The notes below the pieces were generated by a model. It saw only the letters and a list, made by a program, of their open reading frames with translations. It ran no database searches and was not told where the DNA came from. Both the position numbers and the translations under genes were made by a program. A stretch of DNA of 64,000 nucleotides from Henricia sp. BOLD:AAB3569 (lineage: Eukaryota; Echinodermata; Asteroidea; Spinulosida; Echinasteridae): positions 1 to 64,000 of the forward strand of contig JBBELK010000567.1 of assembly GCA_037783545.1 (NCBI GenBank). Direction: 5' to 3'. Shown one piece after another: positions 24,648 to 35,277 of this stretch (its first letter is position 1; each line of letters starts with the position of its first letter).

Positions 24648-25536
24648 GTGCGCAATATAGAGTCTTTGGAGCATGCAAAATTTGAAGTTCGTCGGAACAT
24701 TTTTCGACCTCCAAATTTGCCGACGTTTGGACCACACTTTGACCCAAATCCCGTCCCAAACTGGGCCGTGTCAACGACAGTCCGAAGGACTGAGCATGCG
24801 CACGAGTCAGGAGTACACCAAAGAGGTGTGTACAGACAGCCACAGGTTGCGGGAGCATCCAGGAAGCGCCAACCCCTTTTTTTTCTAAACTCTGAAACTT
24901 CTCTGCCATTTCCCGGCGAAAGTCTGTCAATTTTTTAGGACAAGTGCGCAATATAGAGTCTTTGGAGCATGCAAAATTTGAAGTTCGTCGGAACATTTTT
25001 CGACCTCCAAATTTGCCGACGTTTGGACCACACTTTGACCCAAATCCCGTCCCAAACTGGGCCGTGTCAACGACAGTCCGAAGGACTGAGCATGCGCACG
25101 AGTCAGGAGTACACCAAAGAGGTGTGTACAGACAGCCACAGGTTGCGGGAGCATCCATGAAGCGCCAACCCCTTTTTTTTTCTAAACTCTGAAATTTATC
25201 TGCCATTTCCTGGCGAAAGTCTGTCAATTTTTTAGGACAAGTGCGCAATATAGAGTCTTTGGAGCATGCAAAATTTGAAGTTCGTCGGAACATTTTTCGA
25301 CCTCCAAATTTGCCGACGTTTGGACCACACTTTGACCAAAATCCTGTCCCAAACTGGGCCGTGTCAACGACAGTCCGAAGGACTGAGCATGCGCACGAGT
25401 CAGGAGTACACCAAAGAGGTGTGTACAGACAGCCACAGGTTGCGGAAGCATCCAGGAAGCGCCAACCCCTTTTTTTTCTAAACTCTGAAATTTCTCTGCC
25501 ATTTCCCGGCGAAAGTCTGTCAATTTTTTAGGACAA
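24648..25536 (+). repeat. Three monomers extending HOR family B
   Basis: The monomers at 24648 and 24944 carry GACCCAAATCC, the former ending in GAAACTTCTC, matching the monomer at 19492 after copy 2. This suggests family B originally ran on to the right. The third monomer (25241) has AATCCTGTCCC and GCGGAAGCATCC as private changes. Confidence 0.75.
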
Positions 25537-26424
25537 GTGCGCAATATAGAGTCTTTGGAGCATGCAAAATTTGAAGTTCGTCGGAACATTTTTCGACCTC
25601 CAAATTTGCCGACGTTTGGACCACACTTTGACCAAAATCCCGTCCCAAACTCGGCCGTGTCAACGACAGTCCGAAGGACTGAGCGTGCGCACGAGTCAGG
25701 AGTACACCAAAGAGGTGTGTACAGACAGCCACAGGTTGCGGGAGCATCCAGGAAGCGCCAACCCCTTTTTTTCTAAACTCTGAAATTTCTCTGCCATTTC
25801 CCGGCGAAAGTCTGTCAATTTTTTAGGACAAGTGCGCAATATAGAGTCTTTGGAGCATGCAAAATTTGAAGTTCGTCGGAACATTTTTCGACCTCCAAAT
25901 TTGCCGACGTTTGGACCACACTTTGACCAAAATCCCGTCCCAAACTGGGCCGTGTCAACGACAGTCCGAAGGACTGAGCATGCGCACGAGTCAGGAGTAC
26001 ACCAAAGAGGTGTGTACAGACAGCCACAGGTTGCGGGAGCATCCAGGAAGCGCCAACCCCTTTTTCTTTCTAAACTCTGAAATTTCTCTGCTATTTCCCG
26101 GCGAAAGTCTGTCAATTTTTTAGGACAAGTGCGCAATATAGAGTCTTTGGAGCATGCAAAATTTGAAGTTCGTCGAAACATTTTTCGACCTCCAAATTTG
26201 CCGACGTTTGGACCACACTTTGACCCAAATCCCGTCCCAAACTGGGCCGTGTCAACGACAGTCCGAAGGACTGAGCATGCGCACGAGTCAGGAGTACACC
26301 AAAGAGGTGTGTACAGACAGCCACAGGTTGCGGGAGCATCCAGGAAGCGCCAACCCCTTTTTTTTCTAAACTCTGAAATTTCTCTGCCATTTCCCGGCGA
26401 AAGTCTGTCAATTTTTTAGGACAA
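25537..26424 (+). repeat. Trimer unit 1 (888 bp) led by a CGGCCG/GCGTGCGC monomer
   Basis: The first monomer has AACTCGGCCG and GAGCGTGCGC with T7. The same combination occurs at 20210 and, exactly 888 bp on, at 26425. The second monomer has T5CTTTC and GCTATTTCC. The third (26129) has GTCGAAACATT and GACCCAAATCC. Confidence 0.78.
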
Positions 26425-27312
26425 GTGCGCAATATAGAGTCTTTGGAGCATGCAAAATTTGAAGTTCGTCGGAACATTTTTCGACCTCCAAATTTGCCGA
26501 CGTTTGGACCACACTTTGACCAAAATCCCGTCCCAAACTCGGCCGTGTCAACGACAGTCCGAAGGACTGAGCGTGCGCACGAGTCAGGAGTACACCAAAG
26601 AGGTGTGTACAGACAGCCACAGGTTGCGGGAGCATCCAGGAAGCGCCAACCCCTTTTTTTCTAAACTCTGAAATTTCTCTGCCATTTCCCGGCGAAAGTC
26701 TGTCAATTTTTTAGGACAAGTGCGCAATATAGAGTCTTTGGAGCATGCAAAATTTGAAGTTCGTCGGAACATTTTTCGACCTCCAAATTTGCCGACGTTT
26801 GGACCACACTTTGACCAAAATCCCGTCCCAAACTGGGCCGTGTCAACGACAGTCCGAAGGACTGAGCATGCGCACGAGTCAGGAGTACACCAAAGAGGTG
26901 TGTACAGACAGCCACAGGTTGCGGGAGCATCCAGGAAGCGCCAACCCCTTTTTTTTTCTAAACTCTGAAATTTCTCTGCCATTTCCCGGCGAAAGTCTGT
27001 CAATTTTTTAGGACAAGTGCGCAATATAGAGTCTTTGGAGCATGCAAAATTTGAAGTTCGTCGGAACATTTTTCGACCTCCAAATTTGCCGACGTTTGGA
27101 CCACACTTTGACCAAAATCCCGTCCCAAACTGGGCCGTGTCAACGACAGTCCGAAGGACTGAGCATGCGCACGAGTCAGGAGTACACCAAAGAGGTGTGT
27201 ACAGACAGCCACAGGTTGCGGGAGCATCCAGGAAGCGCCAACCCCTTTTTTTTCTAAACTCTGAAATTTCTCTGCCATTTCCCGGCGAAAGTCTGTCAAT
27301 TTTTTAGGACAA
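26425..27312 (+). repeat. Trimer unit 2 (888 bp)
   Basis: It opens with a second copy of the CGGCCG/GCGTGCGC monomer. The next two monomers are close to consensus and lack the landmarks of unit 1, so only the first monomer firmly supports the duplication. The following monomer (27313) has GGGCTGTTTC, CATACAGG and AAGCCTGTC. Confidence 0.62.
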
Positions 27313-27609
27313 GTGCGCAATATAGAGTCTTTGGAGCATGCAAAATTTGAAGTTCGTCGGAACATTTTTCGACCTCCAAATTTGCCGACGTTTGGACCAC
27401 ACTTTGACCAAAATCCCGTCCCAAACTGGGCTGTTTCAACGACAGTCCGAAGGACTGAGCATGCGCACGAGTCAGGAGTACACCAAAGAGGTGTGTACAG
27501 ACAGCCACAGGTTGCGGGAGCATACAGGAAGCGCCAACCCCTTTTTTTTTCTAAACTCTGAAATTTCTCTGCCATTTCCCGGCGAAAGCCTGTCAATTTT
27601 TTAGGACAA

Positions 27610-28795
27610 GTGCGCAATATAGAGTCTTTGGAGCATGCAAAATTTGAAGTTCGTCGAACAATTTTCGACCACCAAATTTGCCGACGTTTGGACCACACTT
27701 TGACCAAAATCCCGTCCCAAACTGGGCCGTGTCAACGACAGTCCGAAGGACTGAGCATGCGCACGAGTCAGGAGTACACCAAAGAGGTGTGTACAGACAG
27801 CCACAGGTTGCGGGAGCATCCAGGAAGCGCCAACCCCTTTTTTTTCTAAACTCTGAAATTTCTCTGTCATTTCCCGGCGAAAGTCTGTCAATTTTTTAGG
27901 ACAAGTGCGCAATATAGAGTCTTTGGAGCATGCAAAATTTGAAGTTCGTCGGAACATTTTTCGACCTCCAAATTTGCCGACGTTTGGACCACACTTTGAC
28001 CAAAATCCCGTCCCAAACTGGGCCGTGTCAACGACAGTCCGAAGGACTGAGCATGCGCACGAGTCAGGAGTACACCAAAGAGGTGTGTACAGACAGCCGC
28101 AGGTTGCGGGAGCATCCAGGAAGCGCCAACCCCTTTTTTTTTCTAAACTCTGAAATTTCTCTGCCATTTCCCGGCGAAAGTCTGTCAATTTTTTAGGACA
28201 AGTGCGCAATATAGAGTCTTTGGAGCATGCAAAATTTGAAGTTCGTCGGAACATTTTTCGACCTCCAAATTTGCCGACGTTTGGACCACACTTTGACCAA
28301 AATCCCGTCCCAAACTGGGCCGTGTCAACGACAGTCCGAAGGACTGAGCATGCGCACGAGTCAGGAGTACACCAAAGAGGTGTGTACAGACAGCCACAGG
28401 TTGCGGGAGCATCCAGGAAGCGCCAACCCCTTATTTTTCTAAACTCTGAAATTTCTCTGCCATTTCCCGGCGAAAGTCTGTAAATTTTTTAGGACAAGTG
28501 CGCAATATAGAGTTTTTGGAGCATGCAAAATTTGAAGTTCGTCGGAACATTTTTCGACCTCCAAATTTGCCGACGTTTGGACCACACTTTGACCAAAATC
28601 CCGTCCCAAACTGGGCCGTGTCAACGACAGTCCGAAGGACTGAGCATGCGCACGAGTCAGGAGTACACCAAAGAGGTGTGTACAGACAGCCACAGGTTGC
28701 GGGAGCATCCAGGAAGCGCCAAACCCTTTTTTTCTTCTAAACTCTGAAATTTCTCTGCCATTTCCCGGCGAAAGTCTGTCAATTTTTTAGGACAA
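27610..28795 (+). repeat. Second copy of the four-monomer block from 20804
   Basis: The landmarks GTCGAACAATTT with CGACCACC, CCGCAGG, CTGTAAATT and AGAGTTTTTGG appear in order, each 6,806 bp after its partner. CACCTAAGAGG, which marks 19759 and 21099, is absent from 27905, so one copy changed after the duplication. The last monomer ends in a T7CTTCT tract. Confidence 0.82.
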
Positions 28796-31208
28796 GTGCG
28801 CAATATAGAGTCTTTGGAGCATGCAAAATTTGAAGTTCGTCGGAACATTTTTCGACCTCCAAATTTGCCGACGTTTGGACCACACTTTGACCAAAATCCC
28901 GTCCCAAACTGGGCCGTGTCAACGACAGTCCGAAGGACTGAGCATGCGCACGAGTCAGGAGTACACCAAAGAGGTGTGTACAGACAGCCACAGGTTGCGG
29001 GAGCATCCAGGAAGCGCCAACCCCTTTTTTTTCTAAACTCTGAAATTTCTCTGCCATTTCCCGGCGAAAGTCTGTCAATTTTTTAGGACAAGTGCGCAAT
29101 ATAGAGTCTTTGGAGCATGCAAAATTTGAAGTTCGTCGGAAAATTTTTCGACCTCCAAATTTGCCGACGTTTGGACCACACTTTGACCAAAATCCCGTCC
29201 CAAACTGGGCCGTTTCAACGACAGTCCGAAGGACTGAGCATGCGCACGAGTCAGGAGTACACCAAAGAGGTGTGTACAGACAGCCGCAGGTTGCGGGAGC
29301 ATCCAGGAAGCGCCAACCCCTTTTTTTTCTAAACTCTGAAATTTCTCTGCCATTTCCCGGCGAAAGTCTGTCAATTTTTTAGGACAAGTGCGCAATATAG
29401 AGTCTTTGGAGCATGCAAAATTTGAAGTTCGTCGGAACATTTTTCGACCTCCAAATTTGCCGACGTTTGGACCACACTTTTACCAAAATCCCGTCCCAAA
29501 CTGGGCCGTGTCAACGACAGTCCGAAGGACTGAGCATGCGCACGAGTCAGGAGTACACCAAAGAGGTGTGTACAGACAGCCACAGGTTGCGGGAGCATCC
29601 AGGAAGCGCCAACCCCTTTTTTTCTCTAAACTCTGAAATTTCTCTGCCATTTCCCGGCGAAAGCCTGTCAATTTTTTAGGACAAGTGCGCAATATAGAGT
29701 CTTTGGAGCATGCACAATTTGAAGTTCGTCGGAACAATTTTCGACCTCCAAATTTGCCGACGTTTGGACCACACTTTGACCAAAATCCCGTCCCAAACTG
29801 GGCCGTGTCAACGACAGTCCGAAGGACTGAGCATGCGCACGAGTCAGGAGTACACCAAAGAGGTGTGTACAGACAGCCACAGGTTGCGGGAGCATCCAGG
29901 AAGCGCCAACCCCTTTTTTTCTCTAAACTCTGAAATTTCTCTGCCATTTCCCGGCGAAAGTCTGTCAATTTTTTAGGACAAGTGCGCAATATAGAGTCTT
30001 TGGAGCATGCAAAATTTGAAGTTCGTCGAAACATTTTTCGACCTCCAAATTTGCCGACGATTGGACCACACTTTGACCAAAATCCCGTCCCAAACTGGGC
30101 CGTGTCAACGACAGTCCGAAGGACTGAGCATGCGCACGAGTCAGGAGTACACCAAAGAGGTGTGTACAGACAGCCACAGGTTGCGGGAGCATCCAGGAAG
30201 CGCCAACCCCTTTTTTTTCTAAACTCTGAAATTTCTCTGCCATTTCCGGGCGAAAGTCTGTCAATTTTTTAGGACAAGTGCGCAATATAGAGTCTTTGGA
30301 GCATGCGAAATTTGAAGTTCGTCGGAACATTTTTCGACCTCCAAATTTGCCGACGTTTGGACCACACTTTGACCAAAATCCCGTCCCAAACTGGGCCGTG
30401 TCAACGACAGTCCGAAGGACTGAGCGTGCGCACGAGTCAGGAGTACACCAAAGAGGTGTGTACAGACAGCCACAGGTTGCGGGAGCATCCAGGAAGCGCC
30501 AACCCCTTTTTTTTCTAAACTCTGAAATTTCTCTGTCATTTCCCGGCGAAAGTCTGTCAATTTTTTAGGACAAGTGCGCAATATAGAGTCTTTGGAGCAT
30601 GCAAAATTTGAAGTTCGTCGGAACATTTTTCGACCTCCAAATTTGCCGACGTTTGGACCACACTTTGACCAAAATCCCGTCCCAAACTGGGCCGTGTCAA
30701 CGACAGTCCGAAGGACTGAGCATGCGCACGAGTCAGGAGTACACCAAAGAGGTGTGTACAGACAGCCACAGGTTGCGGGAGCATCCAGGAAGCGCCAACC
30801 CCTTTTTTTCCCTAAACTCTGAAACTTCTCTGCCATTTCCCGGCGAAAGTCTGTCAATTTTTTAGGACAAGTGCGCAATATAGAGTCTTTGGAGCATGCA
30901 AAATTTGAAGTTCGTCGGAACATTTGTCGACCTCCAAATTTGCCGACGTTTGGACCACACTTTGACCAAAATCCCGTCCCAAACTGGGCCGTGTCAACGA
31001 CAGTCCGAAGGACTGAGCATGCGCACGAGTCAGGAGTACACCAAAGAGGTGTGTACAGACAGCCACAGGTTGCGGGAGCATCCAGGAAGCGCCAACCCCT
31101 TTTTTTTCTAAACTCTGAAATTTCTCTGCCATTTCCCGGCGAAAGTCTGTCAATTTTTTAGGACAAGTGCGCAATATAGAGTCTTTGGAGCATGCAAAAT
31201 TTGAAGTT

Positions 31209-31244
31209 CGTCGGAACATTTTTCGACCTCCAAATTTGCCGACG
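31209..31244. other. Inverted repeat CGTCGG-N24-CCGACG in the consensus monomer
   Basis: Six-base perfect arms at 31209-31214 and 31239-31244 enclose an AT-rich spacer. The left arm sits inside GTTCGTCGGAAC, itself a short inverted repeat (GTTC/GAAC). Right-arm variants occur: CCAACG at 16235, 18603 and 23760, and TTCCGACG in several copies after 53481. Each variant was copied within its own HOR family. Confidence 0.55.
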
Positions 31245-31296
31245 TTTGGACCACACTTTGACCAAAATCCCGTCCCAAACTGGGCCGTGTCAACGA

Positions 31297-31311
31297 CAGT
31301 CCGAAGGACTG
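31297..31311. other. Triloop hairpin CAGTCC-GAA-GGACTG in the consensus monomer
   Basis: A perfect 6-bp inverted repeat flanks a three-base GAA loop. Single-stranded DNA hairpins closed by C-GAA-G are known to be unusually stable, so this may fold when the strand is exposed during replication. It lies at positions 131-145 of every full-length monomer. In six monomers at the right end (54664, 56752, 58529, 59042, 60818, 62906) the loop is GAG and the stem is intact. The stem is lost in the monomer at 1461 and weakened by one mismatch in the last monomer (63758). The 29-bp and 142-bp deletions have an endpoint inside it and the 78-bp deletion removes it. Confidence 0.8.
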
Positions 31312-31331
31312 AGCATGCGCACGAGTCAGGA

Positions 31332-31352
31332 GTACACCAAAGAGGTGTGTAC
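31332..31352. other. Inverted repeat GTACAC-N9-GTGTAC in the consensus monomer
   Basis: Perfect 6-bp arms flank a nine-base spacer. An alternative 5-bp pairing, ACACC with GGTGT around AAAGA, uses the same bases. It lies 20 bp after the triloop hairpin. It is present in nearly all monomers and is removed by the 78-bp and 142-bp deletions. No protein partner can be assigned; it may be chance symmetry fixed by homogenisation. Confidence 0.6.
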
Positions 31353-31391
31353 AGACAGCCACAGGTTGCGGGAGCATCCAGGAAGCGCCAA

Positions 31392-31403
31392 CCCCTTTTT
31401 TTT
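31392..31403 (+). repeat. C4T8 homopolymer tract, main length-variable site of the monomer
   Basis: CCCC followed by eight T is the commonest form. T5 to T10, C3 to C6 and interrupted forms (T7CTCT, TTTTGTTT, T8CTTCT) occur elsewhere. Interrupted forms are inherited by HOR family: T7CTCT is typical of 37650, 41345, 46266, 47173, 48079, 51668, 55568, 57344, 59634 and 61722. A T9 copy makes the monomer 297 bp, which is divisible by three, and this explains the longer chance reading frames. Confidence 0.85.
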
Positions 31404-32053
31404 CTAAACTCTGAAATTTCTCTGCCATTTCCCGGCGAAAGTCTGTCAATTTTTTAGGACAAGTGCGCAATATAGAGTCTTTGGAGCATGCACAATTTGA
31501 AGTTCGTCGGAACATTTTTCGACCTCCAAATTTGCCGACGTTTGGACCACACTTTGACCAAAATCCCGTCCCAAACTGGGCCGTGTCAACGACAGTCCGA
31601 AGGACTGAGCATGCGCACGAGTCAGGAGTACACCAAAGAGGTGTGTACAGACAGCCACAGGTTGCGGGAGCATCCAGGAAGCGCCAACCCCTTTTTTTTC
31701 TAAACTCTGAAATTTCTCTGCCATTTCCCGGCGAAAGTCTGTCAATTTTTTAGGACAAGTGCGCAATATAGAGTCTTTGGAGCATGCAAAATTTGAAGTT
31801 CGTCGGAACATTTTTTGACCTCCAAATTTGCCGACGTTTGGACCACACTTTGACCAAAATCCCGTCCCAAACTGGGCCGTGTCAACGACAGTCCGAAGGA
31901 CTGAGCATGCGCACGAGTCAGGAGTACACTAAAGAGGTGTGTACAGACAGCCACAGGTTGCGGGAGCATCCAGGAAGCGCCAACCCCTTTTTTTCTAAAC
32001 TCTGAAATTTCTCTGCCATTTCCCGGCGAAAGTCTGTCAATTTTTTAGGACAA

Positions 32054-34093
32054 GTGCGCAATATAGAGTCTTTGGAGCATGCAAAATGTGAAGTTCGTCG
32101 GAACATTTTTCGACCTCCAAATTTGCCGACGTTTGGACCACACTTTGACCAAAATCCCGTCCCAAATTGGGCCGTGTCAACGACAGTCCGAAGGACTGAG
32201 CATGCGCACGAGTCAGGAGTACACCAAAGAGGTGTGTACAGACAGCCACAGGTTGCGGGAGCATCCAGGAAGCGCCAACCCCTTTTTTTTCTAAACTCTG
32301 AAATTTCTCTGCCATTTCCCGGCGAAAGTCTGTCAATTTTTTAGGACAAGTGCGCAATATAGAGTCTTTGGAGCATGCACAATTTGAAGTTCGTCGGAAC
32401 ATTTTTCGACCTCCAAATTTGCCGACGTTTGGACCACACTTTGACCAAAATCCCGTCCCAAACTGGGCCGTGTCAACGACAGTCCGAAGGACTGAGCATG
32501 CGCACGAGTCAGGAGTACACCAAAGAGGTGTGTACAGACAGCCACAGGTTGCGGGAGCATCCAGGAAGCGCCAACCCCTTTTTTTTCTAAACTCTGAAAT
32601 TTCTCTGCCATTTCCCGGCGAAAGTCTGTCAATTTTTTAGGACAAGTGCGCAATATAGAGTCTTTGGAGCATGCAAAATTTGAAGTTCGTTGGAACATTT
32701 TTCGACATCCAAATTTGCCGACGTTTGGACCACACTTTGACCAAAATCCCGTCCCAAACTGGGCCGTGTCAACGACAGTCCGAAGGACTGAGCATGCGCA
32801 CGAGTCAGGAGTACACCAAGAGGTGTGTACAGACAGCCACAGGTTGCGGGAGCATCCAGGAAGCGCCAACCCCTTTTTTCTAAACTCTGAAATTTCTCTG
32901 CCATTTCCCGGCGAAAGTCTGTCAATTTTTTAGGACAAGTGCGCAATATAGAGTCTTTGGAGCATGCAAAATTTGAAGTTCGTCGGAACATTTTTCGACC
33001 TCCAAATTTGCCGACGTTTGGACCACACTTTGACCAAAATCCCGTCCCAAACTGGGCCGTGTCAACGACAGTCCGAAGGACTGAGCGTGCGCACGAGTCA
33101 GGAGTACACCAAAGAGGTGTGTACAGACAGCCACAGGTTGCGGGAGCATCCAGGAAGCGCCAACCCCTTTTTTTTCTAAACTCTGAAATTTCTCTGTAAT
33201 TTCCCGGCGAAAGTCTGTCAATTTTTTAGGACAAGTGCGCAATATAGAGTCTTTGGAGCATGCAAAATTTGAAGTTCGTCGGAACATTTTTCGACCTCCA
33301 AATTTGCCGACGTTTGGACCACACTTTGACCAAAATCCCGTCCCAAACTGGGCCGTGTCAACGACAGTCCGAAGGACTGAGCATGCGCACGAGTCAGGAG
33401 TACACCAAAGAGGTGTGTACAGACAGCCACAGGTTGCGGGAGCATCCAGGAAGCGCCAACCCCTTTTTTTTTCTAAACTCTGAAATTTCTCTGCCATTTC
33501 CCGGCGAAAGTCTGTCAATTTTTTAGGACAAGTGCGCAATATAGAGTCTTTGGAGCATGCAAAATTTGAAGTTCGTCGGAACATTTTTCGACCTCCAAAT
33601 TTGCCGACGTTTGGACCACACTTTGACCAAAATCCCGTCCCAAACTGGGCCGTGTCAACGACAGTCCGAAGGACTGAGCATGCGCACGAGTCAGGAGTAC
33701 ACCAAAGAGGTGTGTACAGACAGCCACAGGTTGCGGGAGCATCCAGGAAGCGCCAACCCCTTTTTTTTCTAAACTCTGAAATTTCTCTGCCATTTCCCGG
33801 CGAAAGTCTGTCAATTTTTTAGGACAAGTGCGCAATATAGAGTCTTTGGAGCATGCACAATTTGAAGTTCGTCGGAACATTTTTCGACCTCCAAATTTGC
33901 CGACGTTTGGACCACACTTTGACCAAAATCCCGTCCCAAACTGGGCCGTGTCAACGACAGTCCGAAGGACTGAGCATGCGCACGAGTCAGGAGTACACCA
34001 AAGAGGTGTGTACAGACAGCCACCCCTTTTTTTTCTAAACTCTGAAATTTCTCTGCCATTTCCCGGCGAAAGTCTGTCAATTTTTTAGGACAA
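32054..34093 (+). repeat. HOR family C, copy 1 (7 monomers, 2,040 bp)
   Basis: Landmarks: CAAAATGTGAAG (32054), CACAATTT (32350), TTCGTTGGAAC with CGACATCC (32646), and CTGTAATTTCC at the end of 32939. The last monomer (33828) has CACAATTT and a 30-bp deletion. The unit then restarts at 34094 with CAAAATGTGAAG, so the truncated monomer marks the duplication boundary. Confidence 0.82.
33828..34093 (+). repeat. Truncated monomer, 30-bp deletion (266 bp)
   Basis: CAGCCAC joins straight to CCCTTTTTTTT. The 30 lost bases run from AGGTTGCGGG to GCGCCAAC. The endpoints share AC. It is unique in the window and sits exactly at the junction between the two family C copies. Confidence 0.92.
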
Positions 34094-35277
34094 GTGCGCA
34101 ATATAGAGTCTTTGGAGCATGCAAAATGTGAAGTTCGTCGGAACATTTTTCGACCTCCAAATTTGCCGACGTTTGGACCACACTTTGACCAAAATCCCGT
34201 CCCAAACTGGGCCGTGTCAACGACAGTCCGAAGGACTGAGCATGCGCACGAGTCAGGAGTACACCAAAGAGGTGTGTACAGACAGCCACAGGTTGCGGGA
34301 GCATCCAGGAAGCGCCAACCCCTTTTTTTTCTAAACTCTGAAATTTCTCTGCCATTTCCCGGCGAAAGTCTGTCAATTTTTTAGGACAAGTGCGCAATAT
34401 AGAGTCTTTGGAGCATGCACAATTTGAAGTTCGTCGGAACATTTTTCGACCTCCAAATTTGCCGACGTTTGGACCACACTTTGACCAAAATCCCGTCCCA
34501 AACTGGGCCGTGTCAACGACAGTCCGAAGGACTGAGCATGCGCACGAGTCAGGAGTACACCAAAGAGGTGTGTACAGACAGCCACAGGTTGCGGGAGCAT
34601 CCAGGAAGCGCCAACCCCTTTTTTTTCTAAACTCTGAAATTTCTCTGCCATTTCCCGGCGAAAGTCTGTCAATTTTTTAGGACAAGTGCGCAATATAGAG
34701 TCTTTGGAGCATGCAAAATTTGAAGTTCGTTGGAACATTTTTCGACATCCAAATTTGCCGACGTTTGGACCACACTTTGACCAAAATCCCGTCCCAAACT
34801 GGGCCGTGTCAACGACAGTCCGAAGGACTGAGCATGCGCACGAGTCAGGAGTACACCAAAGAGGTGTGTACAGACAGCCACAGGTTGCGGGAGCATCCAG
34901 GAAGCGCCAACCCCTTTTTTTTCTAAACTCTGAAATTTCTCTGTAATTTCCCGGCGAAAGTCTGTCAATTTTTTAGGACAAGTGCGCAATATAGAGTCTT
35001 TGGAGCATGCAAAATTTGAAGTTCGTCGGAACATTTTTCGACCTCCAAATTTGCCGACGTTTGGACCACACTTTGACCAAAATCCCGTCCCAAACTGGGC
35101 CGTGTCAACGACAGTCCGAAGGACTGAGCATGCGCACGAGTCAGGAGTACACCAAAGAGGTGTGTACAGACAGCCACAGGTTGCGGGAGCATCCAGGAAG
35201 CGCCAACCCCTTTTTTTTCTAAACTCTGAAATTTCTCTGTAATTTCCCGGCGAAAGTCTGTCAATTTTTTAGGACAA
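34094..35277 (+). repeat. HOR family C, copy 2 (4 monomers recognisable)
   Basis: CAAAATGTGAAG (34094), CACAATTT (34390), TTCGTTGGAAC with CGACATCC (34686) and CTGTAATTTCC follow at an offset of 2,040 bp from copy 1. GCGTGCGC, present in the copy 1 monomer at 32939, is missing here at 34982. Beyond 35277 no further landmark supports the match. Confidence 0.8.

Larger units (their letters stand above)
31167..31462 (+). repeat. Reference monomer matching the 296-bp consensus
   Basis: This copy shows the most frequent base at every position I compared and serves as the type monomer. In order it holds: GCATGC at 31190; the AAAATTTG stretch; an inverted repeat around CGTCGG/CCGACG; TTTGGACCACACTTTGACC; a triloop hairpin at 31297-31311; a second GCATGC at 31313; a GTACAC/GTGTAC inverted repeat; C4T8 at 31392-31403; and a T6 run at 31450-31455. 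The hexamer GAGCAT occurs three times, at monomer positions 22, 145 and 206, but I see no convincing older sub-repeat. Its length is not divisible by three. Confidence 0.93.
28796..32053 (+). repeat. Near-consensus monomers without a clear HOR (11 monomers)
   Basis: Scattered variants only. GGAAAATTTTTCG and GCCGTTTCAACG lie at 29092. CACAATTT with ACAATTTTCGACC, two of the four family A changes, lies at 29685. GTCGAAACATT and CGACGATTGG lie at 29982, and GCGAAATT with GCGTGCGC at 30278. ACATTTGTCGACC lies at 30871. The consensus copy used as reference here (31167) lies in this stretch. Confidence 0.8.

Noticed and set aside
31190-31318. Three GAGCAT motifs 123 and 61 bp apart as evidence of an older ~61-bp sub-repeat
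   Set aside because: The similarity does not extend beyond the hexamer and a few flanking bases, so chance is sufficient.
31150-31377. A 75-codon minus-strand frame with a signal-peptide-like start (MLPQPVAVCTHLFGVLL)
   Set aside because: The hydrophobic start is an accidental translation of the repeat. Variants such as GG loss, the 78-bp deletion and T-tract changes ignore codons, and no promoter or gene context exists.
31297-31403. Rho-independent terminator (hairpin plus T8) or Pol III terminator
   Set aside because: The triloop hairpin is 84 bp before the T8 tract, not adjacent, and there is no transcription unit or A/B box to terminate.
31196-31455. Phased A/T tracts giving intrinsic curvature
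   Set aside because: The A/T runs are frequent but their spacing is not a regular multiple of about 10.5 bp by eye; a curvature calculation would be needed to claim it.
31167-31457. A 96-codon plus-strand frame repeated in most monomers (MRNIESLEH start, SIF end)
   Set aside because: It begins at GTG, the 296-bp period breaks the frame between monomers, and one- and two-base indels destroy it freely. It recurs only because the DNA repeats.
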